DNA of 64,000 bases from positions 372,001 through 436,000 of the forward strand of contig NC_011295.1 of assembly GCF_000020945.1 (NCBI RefSeq), written 5' to 3'. This document shows, one piece after another, positions 7,503 to 14,102 of the stretch; position 1 is the first letter of the stretch; every line of letters begins with the position of its first letter. The notes under the pieces were generated by a model. It ran no database searches and was not told where the DNA came from. It saw only the letters and a program-made list of their open reading frames with translations. The translations under genes and the position numbers were made by a program. Source of the stretch: Coprothermobacter proteolyticus DSM 5265 (lineage in GTDB: Bacteria; Coprothermobacterota; Coprothermobacteria; Coprothermobacterales; Coprothermobacteraceae).

Positions 7503-7518
7503 CAGCATGGTCGGCAGG
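7476..7518. repeat. Perfect 10-bp inverted repeat spanning the XRE stop codon
   Basis: CCTGCCGACC (7476-7485) pairs with GGTCGGCAGG (7509-7518) across a 23-base loop that contains the TGA at 7500-7502. No T-run follows on either strand, so it is not a classical terminator. It could shield the mRNA 3' end or bind a protein between the convergent XRE and carboxyltransferase genes. Confidence 0.55.
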
Positions 7519-7531
7519 CCCCGCTCTAAAG

Positions 7532-8968
7532 TTAGTTCAGTCTTACTTTGTATGTGGTGTCCCCTATGTCCACTTCAAAGACTTTTTTCTTGAGCGGCAA
7601 GTCTTTGGATGTGAATTCAGGTTGTATCTCGCCTCTGAAGAACCTCAATGCCACATCAGGGAATATGGTGTAGGTGAGCACATCTTCTTCCTTCTTGAGT
7701 AAACCCATCTTCTTGAGTTCTTCACGACGTCGTTCTAACTCAGGCTCCAACAGGTCTGCTGGCCTTACTGTTATGATTTGGTCTTTCCAGTTCGGTCCAA
7801 ACACCTTTTGTAGCACGTCTTCATCAATGGGGGCAGGCGGTCTTCCGTACATGCCCCTTAGATAATCTTTAGTTTCCTTGGGTACAATCTTGTAACGTTC
7901 TCCACCTATTATGTTTGCCACCGATTGACTGCCCACAATCTGGCTCATGGGTGTGACTAAGGGTGGGTAGCCAAATTCTCTCCAGACTACTGGCACTTCT
8001 TGCAGTATTTGAGGTAGTTTATCCAGGGCATTCATGTTCCTAAGCTGGGATATCATGTTGCTCATCATTCCGCCTGGTATTTTGTATTCCAAAACCCCTG
8101 GGTCAGGCCTAAGCAGCGTCTCTTCATGTAGGTGGCTGTATTTGTTCCACACCACCATGAGCTTTTCCCTTATACGCATAAGCAGTTTTAGGTCATATCC
8201 TGTGTCCCACTGTGTGCTTTGTAAAGCGGCAACAATGGATTCCGTGGGCGGCTGGGAAACACCGTTAGCAAAGGGTGACATGCAAGTATCTAAAATATCA
8301 ATGCCTGCATGAATCGCTTCCATGTAAGCCATCTCTGTCATACCACTGCTGCAGTGGGAGTGTAGCTCCAGTGGTAGATCAATGCCAGCTGCCTTAATGC
8401 CCTCAATGATCTCTTTTGCCCGCCTTGGCGAAATAATACCTGCCATATCCTTAATCACCAAAGAATCACAACCCATTTCCGCTAGCTTCTTAAAGTTTTC
8501 CACGTAGTACTCTACTGTGTGAACAGGACTTTCCGTGTATGACAGAGCACCCTGGGCATGTCCACCGTATTTTTTCACAGCTTTAATGGGTACTTCCAAG
8601 TTTCTCAGGTCATTAAGCGCGTCAAAAATGCGAAAATTGTCAATGCCGTTTTTACGTGACAGACGGATGAACTCCTCTACTACATCGTCAGGAAAGTTGC
8701 GGTAAGCAACCAAGTTCATGCCTCTTAGTAGCATTTGCAGGGGTGTCTTCTTAAACTTTTCTCGAAGAACCTGCAGTCTTTGCCAGGGGTCTTCATTGAG
8801 GTACCTCATAGCAGCGTCAAAGGTTGCTCCACCCCACACTTCCACAGAGAAGAATCCCACCTCATCCATGAGAGGAGCAACGTCCAGCATGTCTTCTGTG
8901 CGCAATCTAGTAGCGAGCAGAGACTGGTGGCCGTCTCTCAATGTTTGATCGTGCAGTTGTATTCCCAT
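7532..8968 (-). CDS. Carboxyltransferase subunit (oxaloacetate decarboxylase alpha / pyruvate carboxylase B / transcarboxylase 5S type)
   Basis: A 478-residue protein with an HMGL-like TIM barrel followed by the conserved PYC_OADA carboxyltransferase domain. Visible motifs are DQTLRDGHQSLLATR, VEVWGGATFDAAMRYL, VIKDMAGIISP (with the lysine carboxylated in the family), ELHSHCSSGMTEMAY (metal-binding HxH) and PGGMMSNMISQL. It ends without a C-terminal biotinyl domain (no MKM motif), so biotin must be on a separate protein, as in the 5S subunit of methylmalonyl-CoA carboxyltransferase or two-part pyruvate carboxylases. No biotin carrier or membrane beta subunit is in the window, so the substrate cannot be fixed. 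GGAGGT precedes ATG 8968. A promoter overlapping a dyad lies at 9004-9040. Confidence 0.9.
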   Translation of the reverse strand: MGIQLHDQTLRDGHQSLLATRLRTEDMLDVAPLMDEVGFFSVEVWGGATFDAAMRYLNEDPWQRLQVLREKFKKTPLQMLLRGMNLVAYRNFPDDVVEEFIRLSRKNGIDNFRIFDALNDLRNLEVPIKAVKKYGGHAQGALSYTESPVHTVEYYVENFKKLAEMGCDSLVIKDMAGIISPRRAKEIIEGIKAAGIDLPLELHSHCSSGMTEMAYMEAIHAGIDILDTCMSPFANGVSQPPTESIVAALQSTQWDTGYDLKLLMRIREKLMVVWNKYSHLHEETLLRPDPGVLEYKIPGGMMSNMISQLRNMNALDKLPQILQEVPVVWREFGYPPLVTPMSQIVGSQSVANIIGGERYKIVPKETKDYLRGMYGRPPAPIDEDVLQKVFGPNWKDQIITVRPADLLEPELERRREELKKMGLLKKEEDVLTYTIFPDVALRFFRGEIQPEFTSKDLPLKKKVFEVDIGDTTYKVRLN

Positions 8969-9003
8969 GTTTTATCGACCTCCATTTGGTGATGCTATAA
9001 ACC

Positions 9004-9040
9004 ATTAAAAGCTTGTTAAGCATGACAAGCCAACTTGTCA
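9004..9040 (-). promoter_or_regulatory. Promoter with operator-like dyad upstream of the carboxyltransferase gene
   Basis: On the minus strand TTGGCT (9033-9028) and TTTAAT (9009-9004) are separated by 18 bases, a plausible -35/-10 pair. The -35 box overlaps a perfect dyad, TGACAAG (9023-9029) and CTTGTCA (9034-9040), separated by CCAA. A repressor bound there would block the promoter; the factor is unknown. Confidence 0.5.
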
Positions 9041-9091
9041 CCATCGCTTACATTCTATAGCAACTGCATACGCGATTTGGTTAAGGTGGTA

Positions 9092-9097
9092 TAGAAT
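9092..9097 (+). promoter_or_regulatory. -10 box for a probable leaderless transcript
   Basis: TAGAAT (in TATAGAAT) ends nine bases before ATG 9107. A transcript starting at the usual distance would have almost no 5' leader. No Shine-Dalgarno sequence is present. Confidence 0.4.
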
Positions 9098-9106
9098 ACT
9101 AACGGT

Positions 9107-9661
9107 ATGAAAACTAAGAATATTGTTTTGCTTATCGTAGTATTTTTCATGGTATTAGGCGCTCCCTTTAGCTGGGCGGCTTCCAGCATTGATCGCCTGG
9201 CTTTGGAAAGTTATCCGTCTTTTAAGGCGGAGCGTGTTTACGGTGGGACCGTAGCAGAAGTAACAAGAGAGTATTCAACCTTGCTAAACAGCGTTCCTTA
9301 TCCGGGATTCGAAGCTCTAAACCTTCGCTATCTGTACATCACTGGCCAAAACGAACCAGTGTGGAAGGCTTGCCAAAATGGTGCAATGTCTTCCTTTTTT
9401 ACCAGTGTAAGGTTTTACTGTTATGATTTGGCTTGGGCACATGACCGTGAAACAGCCATACAAATGGGCTCGGCTGAACGTTTCTACTATTACGACTTGT
9501 TCGTTTACGAGCAAGATCCGCGGGAGCACCTTACGCGCGTCATGCTCACAGCTTGGCGTAACGGCCAAATAATGCGTGAAGCCGCCGCGTTGGCACGTAG
9601 CCTTAACTTGCAGGATGTGGCAAACCTTTACGACCACACTACGCAGAGCCCTGCCAACTAA
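9107..9661 (+). CDS. Secreted protein of unknown function
   Basis: A 184-residue protein with a clear signal peptide: KTK, a hydrophobic core of about 16 residues (NIVLLIVVFFMVLGAPF), and a likely cleavage after SWA-A near residue 25. The mature part is rich in tyrosine and phenylalanine (RFYCYDLAWA, RFYYYDLFVY) and helical near the C-terminus (AWRNGQIMREAAALARSLNLQDVANLY), and has two cysteines. I do not recognise a domain. The start has no ribosome site but a -10 box nine bases upstream. The next gene, an O-antigen-ligase-like protein, begins inside its 3' end, so the two are probably cotranscribed and may share a surface role. Confidence 0.72.
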   Translation: MKTKNIVLLIVVFFMVLGAPFSWAASSIDRLALESYPSFKAERVYGGTVAEVTREYSTLLNSVPYPGFEALNLRYLYITGQNEPVWKACQNGAMSSFFTSVRFYCYDLAWAHDRETAIQMGSAERFYYYDLFVYEQDPREHLTRVMLTAWRNGQIMREAAALARSLNLQDVANLYDHTTQSPAN

Positions 9662-10505
9662 GTGGGAACTGCTGTTCGTTCTCTTTGTAGCTTGTTACAA
9701 CACGGTGTTTTCTCTTGCGCCCTGGCGTACTCTACTGTTTTGGCTGCTGGTGCCTTTGGTTTACTGCTTTATAGTGTTTGTCATCGCAGTGTTACCAGAA
9801 CATGTTGACAGTAGAAAATTGGCTTTCATAACAGGCTTTTTTTTGGTGATCAGTTTTCTTTGGACTGTCTATAAAAACGGCGGTGTTGTTAATTTTAGCG
9901 GCTGGCGCACCTTTCGACTCACTTTACCCTTTTTTGTCAGCACTACAAGTGCCGCCTTTTTCACATACTTTTTCCTTTATGCCTACAACCAACATGTTTT
10001 CTGGGCCGAGCTGTTCAGTTTAGTTTCCTTGCTTCTTACCCAGTCGCGTGGCCCCATTCTTGGACTCGCCATGGCATTTTTGTACGGTGGGGTAAACTTG
10101 TATTGGTTCATTGCCCTAACGGCCTTTATTGTTTATGCAATTCCTTACACCCTCAGAGAGTTTGTAGGACCTTATGCTTTCTACACCCAGCGTTTTCATA
10201 TTTGGCGCGCAGCCTGGGACATGTTTGTCATGAGGCCTTTCAGTGGCGTAGGTTTTGCCACATTCCCTTTGGCTTTAAAGGTCTATTCACATCCTTTTCT
10301 GTTTCAGTTCTTTCCGTTCAACCATGCCCACAACATCCTACTTCAGCTTCTTGCAGAACTAGGCATAGCTGGACCAGTAGTTTTCATTATTCTCCTAAAA
10401 AACATCTACAGAACGTTCCCACCTGCTGACACAAAGAACGGTTTATTTCTTAGAATGGCACTGGTGTCCTACTTAGGTCGCAATATCTTTGATGTGACTC
10501 CGTAA
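9615..10505 (+). CDS. O-antigen ligase/polymerase-like (Wzy_C) membrane protein, short form
   Basis: A polytopic protein of about 296 residues with eight or so hydrophobic segments. The Wzy_C signature is present: LLTQSRGPILGLAMAF, then RFHIWRAAWDMF followed by PFSGVGFATFP, then FNHAHNILLQLLAELG. This family polymerises or ligates surface polysaccharides. It is shorter than most members (usually about 400 or more), lacking several N-terminal and possibly C-terminal segments, so it may be reduced. The start is uncertain: GTG 9576 is open but has no ribosome site; ATG 9615 overlaps the preceding gene by 47 bases after CAGG. The 3' end overlaps the convergent ribU gene by 33 bases. Confidence 0.75.
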   Translation: MWQTFTTTLRRALPTKWELLFVLFVACYNTVFSLAPWRTLLFWLLVPLVYCFIVFVIAVLPEHVDSRKLAFITGFFLVISFLWTVYKNGGVVNFSGWRTFRLTLPFFVSTTSAAFFTYFFLYAYNQHVFWAELFSLVSLLLTQSRGPILGLAMAFLYGGVNLYWFIALTAFIVYAIPYTLREFVGPYAFYTQRFHIWRAAWDMFVMRPFSGVGFATFPLALKVYSHPFLFQFFPFNHAHNILLQLLAELGIAGPVVFIILLKNIYRTFPPADTKNGLFLRMALVSYLGRNIFDVTP

Positions 10506-10976
10506 GTACTTTGCTGACATTTCTGCCACAGCCAAGTTTAGGTAAGCCTGTAACAAGTTCACTGGTATTACGCCAATGAGGATGTAAGCTGGAAGCATAT
10601 GCGTGGGGAGCCCCCACAGCATGGGTGTAAAAACCCAGTTAAAAAGAACCATGACGCCTGTTCTAATGGCTGGCACAAGTATCCACTTCGATTTTGAACC
10701 TTTCAGGTAATGGTATGGAATCAGCGTTGCTAAAATGCACACCACTTTGAAAAGCATACCAACAGGGTTTGAGCCTGTTAAGTAGCCCAGAAATGCCCAC
10801 ACGGTGAGTGCCATGAGCGAATCCTCTAAGGGGAATAGCCATGTGCCCAAAAGCAGGAAAGCTTCACCCAAATCCAGTTTTAGAAACTCGTAGTTTGGTA
10901 CGGGGTAGGGGATTTCCAACTTAAAAAACACGAAAGCCAACGCCACAAAAATGGCTAAGCGGGTTAAACGTTTCAT
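10473..10976 (-). CDS. ribU: RibU-like riboflavin ECF transporter substrate-binding subunit
   Basis: A 167-residue membrane protein with five or six hydrophobic segments, the size of an ECF S component. The segment EIPYPVPNYEFLKLDLGEAFLLLG resembles the RibU pattern (IPF...YDFSD). The function is strongly supported by the FMN riboswitch directly upstream (11010-11160), which in this position controls riboflavin uptake or synthesis genes. RibU binds riboflavin and works with the shared EcfT/EcfA module, not in this window. ATG 10976 is chosen because AAGGAGGG (10994-10987) lies 10 bases upstream; the longer frame to 11102 would run through the riboswitch. Confidence 0.87.
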   Translation of the reverse strand: MKRLTRLAIFVALAFVFFKLEIPYPVPNYEFLKLDLGEAFLLLGTWLFPLEDSLMALTVWAFLGYLTGSNPVGMLFKVVCILATLIPYHYLKGSKSKWILVPAIRTGVMVLFNWVFTPMLWGLPTHMLPAYILIGVIPVNLLQAYLNLAVAEMSAKYLRSHIKDIAT

Positions 10977-11009
10977 TTCTTCTAAACCCTCCTTAAATGT
11001 TTGTTTTTT

Positions 11010-11160
11010 GCGGTGGAGGGCCGCAATGCATGCCCAACTCCCGTCCGGACTATGAACCGTCGGTGCTGGAATTCCACCAGCTCCACCCTGGTTGCGGGCC
11101 AAGGGTTGCGGACTTTTACCGCCGGTACCGGAATTTCACCGGTCCTCGAAGGGCCACCGC
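11010..11160 (-). promoter_or_regulatory. FMN riboswitch (RFN element)
   Basis: Read on the minus strand, the region holds the conserved RFN pieces in order: TTCGAGG, GGTGAAATTCC, ACCGGCGGTAAAAGTCCGC, GGTGGAATTCCAGCACCGACGG and ATAGTCCGGACGGGAG. The closing P1 helix is GCGGTGG (11160-11154) with CCACCGC (11016-11010). CCCTCC next to the 3' P1 strand is complementary to the GGAGGG of the ribU ribosome site at 10992-10987, which suggests control of translation initiation. No terminator T-run lies between the aptamer and ribU. Confidence 0.92.
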
Positions 11161-11217
11161 CTTCTTTCTGGTGAACATTTTATCACAGTGAAATGTCTTT
11201 TTGCTTGTGTCCACACG

Positions 11218-11223
11218 TATAAT
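11218..11223 (+). promoter_or_regulatory. -10 box for a probable leaderless trmN6 transcript
   Basis: A perfect TATAAT ends eight bases before ATG 11232. There is no Shine-Dalgarno sequence in between and no room for a leader. Confidence 0.5.
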
Positions 11224-11231
11224 TACCTCAT

Positions 11232-11858
11232 ATGGATGCTTTCACAGTTGAACCCACCTTTCATAAGGGGCTTTTGGTGGCTCAACCTGTCAGGGGCTAC
11301 CGGTTTAGCATGGACTCAGTTTTGTTGCCTCACCTCATTGAGGGGCGTTTTGTTACTGCCGTGGAACTTGGTGCTGGCTGTGGCATCATGGCACTTCAAC
11401 TTTTTGCTCATGGTAAAACCACGCTACTGCATTTAGCGGAATCCAATCCACTGCTATTTGAGGCTTTAAGGCTGACCACAGCGATCAATGCACTGGATGG
11501 TTTTTTCATGTTGTATCAAACTGATGTGGAGAATTTGCGTGTAAGTGGCGATTTGGTTTATTTCAACCCGCCCTATGGCAGAGGTAAAGTGGGCAAAGGT
11601 GAGCGTTGGCAGCCATTTATGACATTTCTGGAAAAGAACCGCTACAAAGAGGTCGCTTACATTTGCCCTCCTCAACTGGATTCCATATTTTCTCAATTCT
11701 TGGGTTCCCGTATGAACCTCAGAAAAGAAGTGCAGATTTGGTACAAACACAGCATGCGCATAGTGAAACAGTGGACTTATGAAAAAGTGACGCCGCTAAG
11801 AAAAGCACTTGTAGTTCCCTCAGAAGAAACAGAGCAGATGTACTGGGATTGCCCCTGA
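11232..11858 (+). CDS. TrmN6-like tRNA (adenine-N6) methyltransferase
   Basis: A 208-residue class I methyltransferase. The start FRFSMDSVLLPHL-like region (GYRFSMDSVLLPHLIEG) is typical of the YfiC/TrmN6 group. The SAM-binding motif is AVELGAGCGIMAL, the acidic residue follows in HLAESNP, and the catalytic motif is NPPYGRGK, the NPPY signature of N6-adenine or N5-glutamine methyltransferases. TrmN6 of Escherichia coli modifies A37 of tRNA-Val. The protein is slightly shorter than average (about 240) and degenerate in the C-terminus. The ATG is only eight bases after a TATAAT box, with no ribosome site. Confidence 0.82.
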   Translation: MDAFTVEPTFHKGLLVAQPVRGYRFSMDSVLLPHLIEGRFVTAVELGAGCGIMALQLFAHGKTTLLHLAESNPLLFEALRLTTAINALDGFFMLYQTDVENLRVSGDLVYFNPPYGRGKVGKGERWQPFMTFLEKNRYKEVAYICPPQLDSIFSQFLGSRMNLRKEVQIWYKHSMRIVKQWTYEKVTPLRKALVVPSEETEQMYWDCP

Positions 11859-11874
11859 GACAATGGCTCTTTGG

Positions 11875-11880
11875 TAAAAT
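11875..11880 (+). promoter_or_regulatory. Extended -10 box for the plsY-like gene (leaderless type)
   Basis: TAAAAT preceded by TGG (TGn extension) ends six bases before ATG 11887, again with no ribosome binding site. It would also serve the downstream rsmI. Confidence 0.42.
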
Positions 11881-11886
11881 TTAGTC

Positions 11887-12234
11887 ATGCACATTGTCTT
11901 TGCATGCATTGTGGGGTTTCTTTCTGGTTCCATTCTTTGGTCTTATTTGCTTGGCCAACTTTTCTATGATGTGGACATACGCAACTACGGTTTAGATAGA
12001 AATCCTGGAGCCATGAATGCCTTCAGAGCCAAGGGATTTTGGCTTGGAGCTTCAGGTGGGCTGTTGGACGCGCTTAAGGGCTTTCTTCCTGCCAGTAAAC
12101 ACAAGCGAGCTAGCGCTGCTGTTGTCCTTGATGCACCATCTGTTGGAGCTCTTTACGGTTTCTGTATTGCTCACTGTGGCAACCTAAAATGGAAAGCAGG
12201 CAGCGCTTTAAGCTTACTGGAGCAGGACAAATGA
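11887..12234 (+). CDS. Truncated PlsY-like (glycerol-3-phosphate acyltransferase) protein
   Basis: A 115-residue protein aligned with the first part of PlsY, the membrane enzyme that acylates glycerol-3-phosphate from acyl-phosphate. The first membrane segment and IRNYGLDRNPGAMNAFRAKG correspond to motif 1 (usually GSGNIGATN), DALKGFLPA to motif 2, and AHCGNLKWKAGSALSL to motif 3 (usually GHxxPxFxxFKGGKGVAT). Motifs 1 and 3 have lost several conserved Gly, Ser and Pro, and the protein ends directly after motif 3, about 85 residues short. The stop overlaps the rsmI start (ATGA), which argues that the short form is really translated. It is probably catalytically inactive or altered. Confidence 0.68.
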   Translation: MHIVFACIVGFLSGSILWSYLLGQLFYDVDIRNYGLDRNPGAMNAFRAKGFWLGASGGLLDALKGFLPASKHKRASAAVVLDAPSVGALYGFCIAHCGNLKWKAGSALSLLEQDK

Positions 12235-12890
12235 TCTACTTGGTTGGTACCCCACTGGGGAATTTAGAGGACATAACCCTCAGAGCGATTCGGGTTTTAG
12301 GGGAAGCTGACGTGGTAGCGTGCGAGAGCAAAGAAAGAGCACTAAAACTACTATCGCATTTACAGATTAAGAAACCCCTAATTTACTTACGCGAAGCGTC
12401 ACGCGCGAGTGATGTTAAACGCATCATTGAGCTTCACAAGCAGGGCAAAACTGTTGCTGTAACCACCGACGCTGGTATGCCTGGCATTTCCGACCCTGGT
12501 GCCTATTTGGTAAGGGAGCTCAGCGCTCAGGGAATTCCGTTCACTGTGGTTCCAGGGCCCTCCGCTCTGTGCATGTCAATAACTGTTAGCGGACTAGAAG
12601 AGCCTTGGGCATTCTTGGGCTTTTTACCTCTTAAGGAAGGCAAACGCCGCAGAGAGCTGGAGAAGTTCTTGCCGTTGAACATTGGCCTTGTCATCTATGA
12701 AGGTCCACATCGCGTAGGCAAGCTGCTGTCCTTGCTAAATGAACTCTGCCCTCAGCGTAAGGTGGCTCTTCTTCGGGAACTAACCAAGCTGCACGAAGAA
12801 GTGCAGGTGGGCTACCCCCATGAGCTCATTAAAGATTCCTACAAAGGCGAATTTGTGGTGGTGGTCTACCCATCACAGGAAGGTACTTAA
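12231..12890 (+). CDS. rsmI: 16S rRNA (cytidine1402-2'-O)-methyltransferase RsmI
   Basis: A 219-residue tetrapyrrole-methylase-fold enzyme. The N-terminus MIYLVGTPLGNLEDITLRA is the RsmI signature, followed by VACESKERALKLL, TDAGMPGISDPGAYLV and VVPGPSALCMSITVSG. RsmI adds the 2'-O-methyl group to C1402 of 16S rRNA. The C-terminal extension found in some members (to about 280) is missing, a variation seen in other bacteria. The ATG at 12231 overlaps the stop of the plsY-like gene by four bases; an upstream in-frame ATG at 12189 would add a non-conserved tail. Confidence 0.93.
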   Translation: MIYLVGTPLGNLEDITLRAIRVLGEADVVACESKERALKLLSHLQIKKPLIYLREASRASDVKRIIELHKQGKTVAVTTDAGMPGISDPGAYLVRELSAQGIPFTVVPGPSALCMSITVSGLEEPWAFLGFLPLKEGKRRRELEKFLPLNIGLVIYEGPHRVGKLLSLLNELCPQRKVALLRELTKLHEEVQVGYPHELIKDSYKGEFVVVVYPSQEGT

Positions 12891-12891
12891 C

Positions 12892-13491
12892 ATGTCAAGT
12901 AGCACTGCTGTGGTCATACTTTGTGGTGGGGTTAGTAGGCGGCTGGGTGTTTCCAAAGCGCTAATGCAGGTTAATGGCAAGCCTTTGTTTAAGGTGGTTG
13001 AAGAAAACCTATCCCCTTTGGGCCTACCCGTGTATTTGGTTTCTAAGGTTCCCTTTGAGTCAGGGGGAGTTCCTTTGATTTTGGACATTTTTGAAGCCGA
13101 TACGCCTCTTGCAGGCGTGCTAACTGCTCTAACCACTTTGCAGTACCAAAACTACCTGTTTACAGCTGTGGACATGCCTATACTACGAAAAGAAGCATCG
13201 CTATCACTTTTGAAGCATGCCTATGAGCATGAAAGCTCCGTTTTTTACAGCATAAATGGCTTCTTGCAGCCGTTCCCTTCACTTGTACAAGGCAGCGTGG
13301 CCAAGCACATTTTGGCATGCTACCACCAGCACCTTTACAAGCTCACTGAAGTCTTCTCCTCTATTCCTCATGTACTTTTGCCATACACGGGTGATCTAAA
13401 TGTCTTTCTCAATGTCAACACGTGGAAAGACTGGGAAAGTTTTCAGGCCTCAGCTCCATACTACTTGCCCATGCATGATCACTTTGCATAA
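12892..13491 (+). CDS. mobA: MobA-like nucleotidyltransferase (molybdenum cofactor guanylyltransferase)
   Basis: A 199-residue protein with the NTP-transferase start VVILCGGVSRRLGVSKALMQVNGKPL (Gly-rich loop plus a lysine binding the nucleotide), then a short VDMP metal motif (FTAVDMPILRKE) and LNVNT near the end, all typical of MobA, which attaches GMP to molybdopterin. No other molybdenum-cofactor gene is in the window, so a related MobA-like role is possible. ATG 12892 lies two bases after the rsmI stop, with AGGAAGG upstream; the longer frame from 12820 is an overlap artefact. Confidence 0.82.
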   Translation: MSSSTAVVILCGGVSRRLGVSKALMQVNGKPLFKVVEENLSPLGLPVYLVSKVPFESGGVPLILDIFEADTPLAGVLTALTTLQYQNYLFTAVDMPILRKEASLSLLKHAYEHESSVFYSINGFLQPFPSLVQGSVAKHILACYHQHLYKLTEVFSSIPHVLLPYTGDLNVFLNVNTWKDWESFQASAPYYLPMHDHFA

Positions 13492-13493
13492 CC

Positions 13494-13518
13494 TATACCC
13501 CCATCGGGTATATATAAG
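13494..13518. promoter_or_regulatory. Inverted repeat overlapping the hsp20 promoter region
   Basis: TATACCC (13494-13500) and GGGTATA (13506-13512) form a perfect 7-bp dyad with a CCATC spacer. The right arm merges into TATATATAAG (13509-13518), the likely -10 region for hsp20, and TTGCAT lies at 13484-13489. This looks like an operator for a heat-shock repressor, but it matches neither the CIRCE nor the CtsR consensus that I know. Confidence 0.45.
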
Positions 13519-13566
13519 ACTGGAAACAGGAAACCATAAAAACAATGCTAAAGGAGGTGATGGGCC

Positions 13567-14025
13567 ATGCTGAGCAGAAGGTGGATTGATCCCTTCGAAG
13601 AAATGAGGTCCATCATTGATGAGATGGATAGAATGATGGAGGAATTCTGGAGCACAGGTATTGAACCTAGCAGGCCAGCACGCAGAGGCTTAGGCAGAAG
13701 ATTTGTACCACCAGTTGAAGTTACTGAAGATGAAAACAATGTTTACGTTCGTGCAGCAGTCCCAGGCGTACCCAAAGATAAGCTGGAAATAACTGTTGAA
13801 GAAGATAGAGTTTACCTCAAAGGAGAACTGCAGGAGCAAAAGAAGGAAGAAAAGGAAGGCGTGTTCTATAGCGAAATGCGGTATGGCACCTTTGAACGTG
13901 CCATTGCGCTTCCAACCACAGTAAAGGCCGAAGAAGCCAAAGCTGAGTACCGCGATGGCGTAGTTGAACTCACACTCCCCAAGAAAGCTCCCGAATCCAA
14001 GGGAGTAAAGATTAGGCTGGAGTAA
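13567..14025 (+). CDS. Small heat-shock protein, HSP20/alpha-crystallin family
   Basis: A 152-residue HSP20 chaperone of normal length. A short N-terminal arm (RRWIDPFEEMRSIIDEMDRMMEEF) precedes the alpha-crystallin domain (about residues 45-140), with VTEDENNVYVRAAVPGVPKDKLEITVEEDR, YGTFERAIALPTTV and AEYRDGVVELTLPKK. These ATP-independent chaperones hold unfolding proteins as large oligomers. The C-terminal IxI-like element (VKIRL) is present. AAGGAGGTGATGGGCC precedes ATG 13567. A dyad overlaps the promoter, and a bidirectional terminator follows. Confidence 0.95.
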   Translation: MLSRRWIDPFEEMRSIIDEMDRMMEEFWSTGIEPSRPARRGLGRRFVPPVEVTEDENNVYVRAAVPGVPKDKLEITVEEDRVYLKGELQEQKKEEKEGVFYSEMRYGTFERAIALPTTVKAEEAKAEYRDGVVELTLPKKAPESKGVKIRLE

Positions 14026-14049
14026 TCCAGGACACGCTCCTAAAGCAAA

Positions 14050-14087
14050 AGAGCCGACCCTCAGGATGTCCGGGTCGGCTCTTTTTT
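14050..14087. terminator. Bidirectional terminator between hsp20 and murJ
   Basis: AGAGCCGACCC (14050-14060) pairs with GGGTCGGCTCT (14072-14082), followed by a T-run on the plus strand. AAAA before the stem gives a T-run for the minus strand, so it can end both convergent transcripts. Confidence 0.9.
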
Positions 14088-14102
14088 ATTAGTTGCGACT
14101 TA

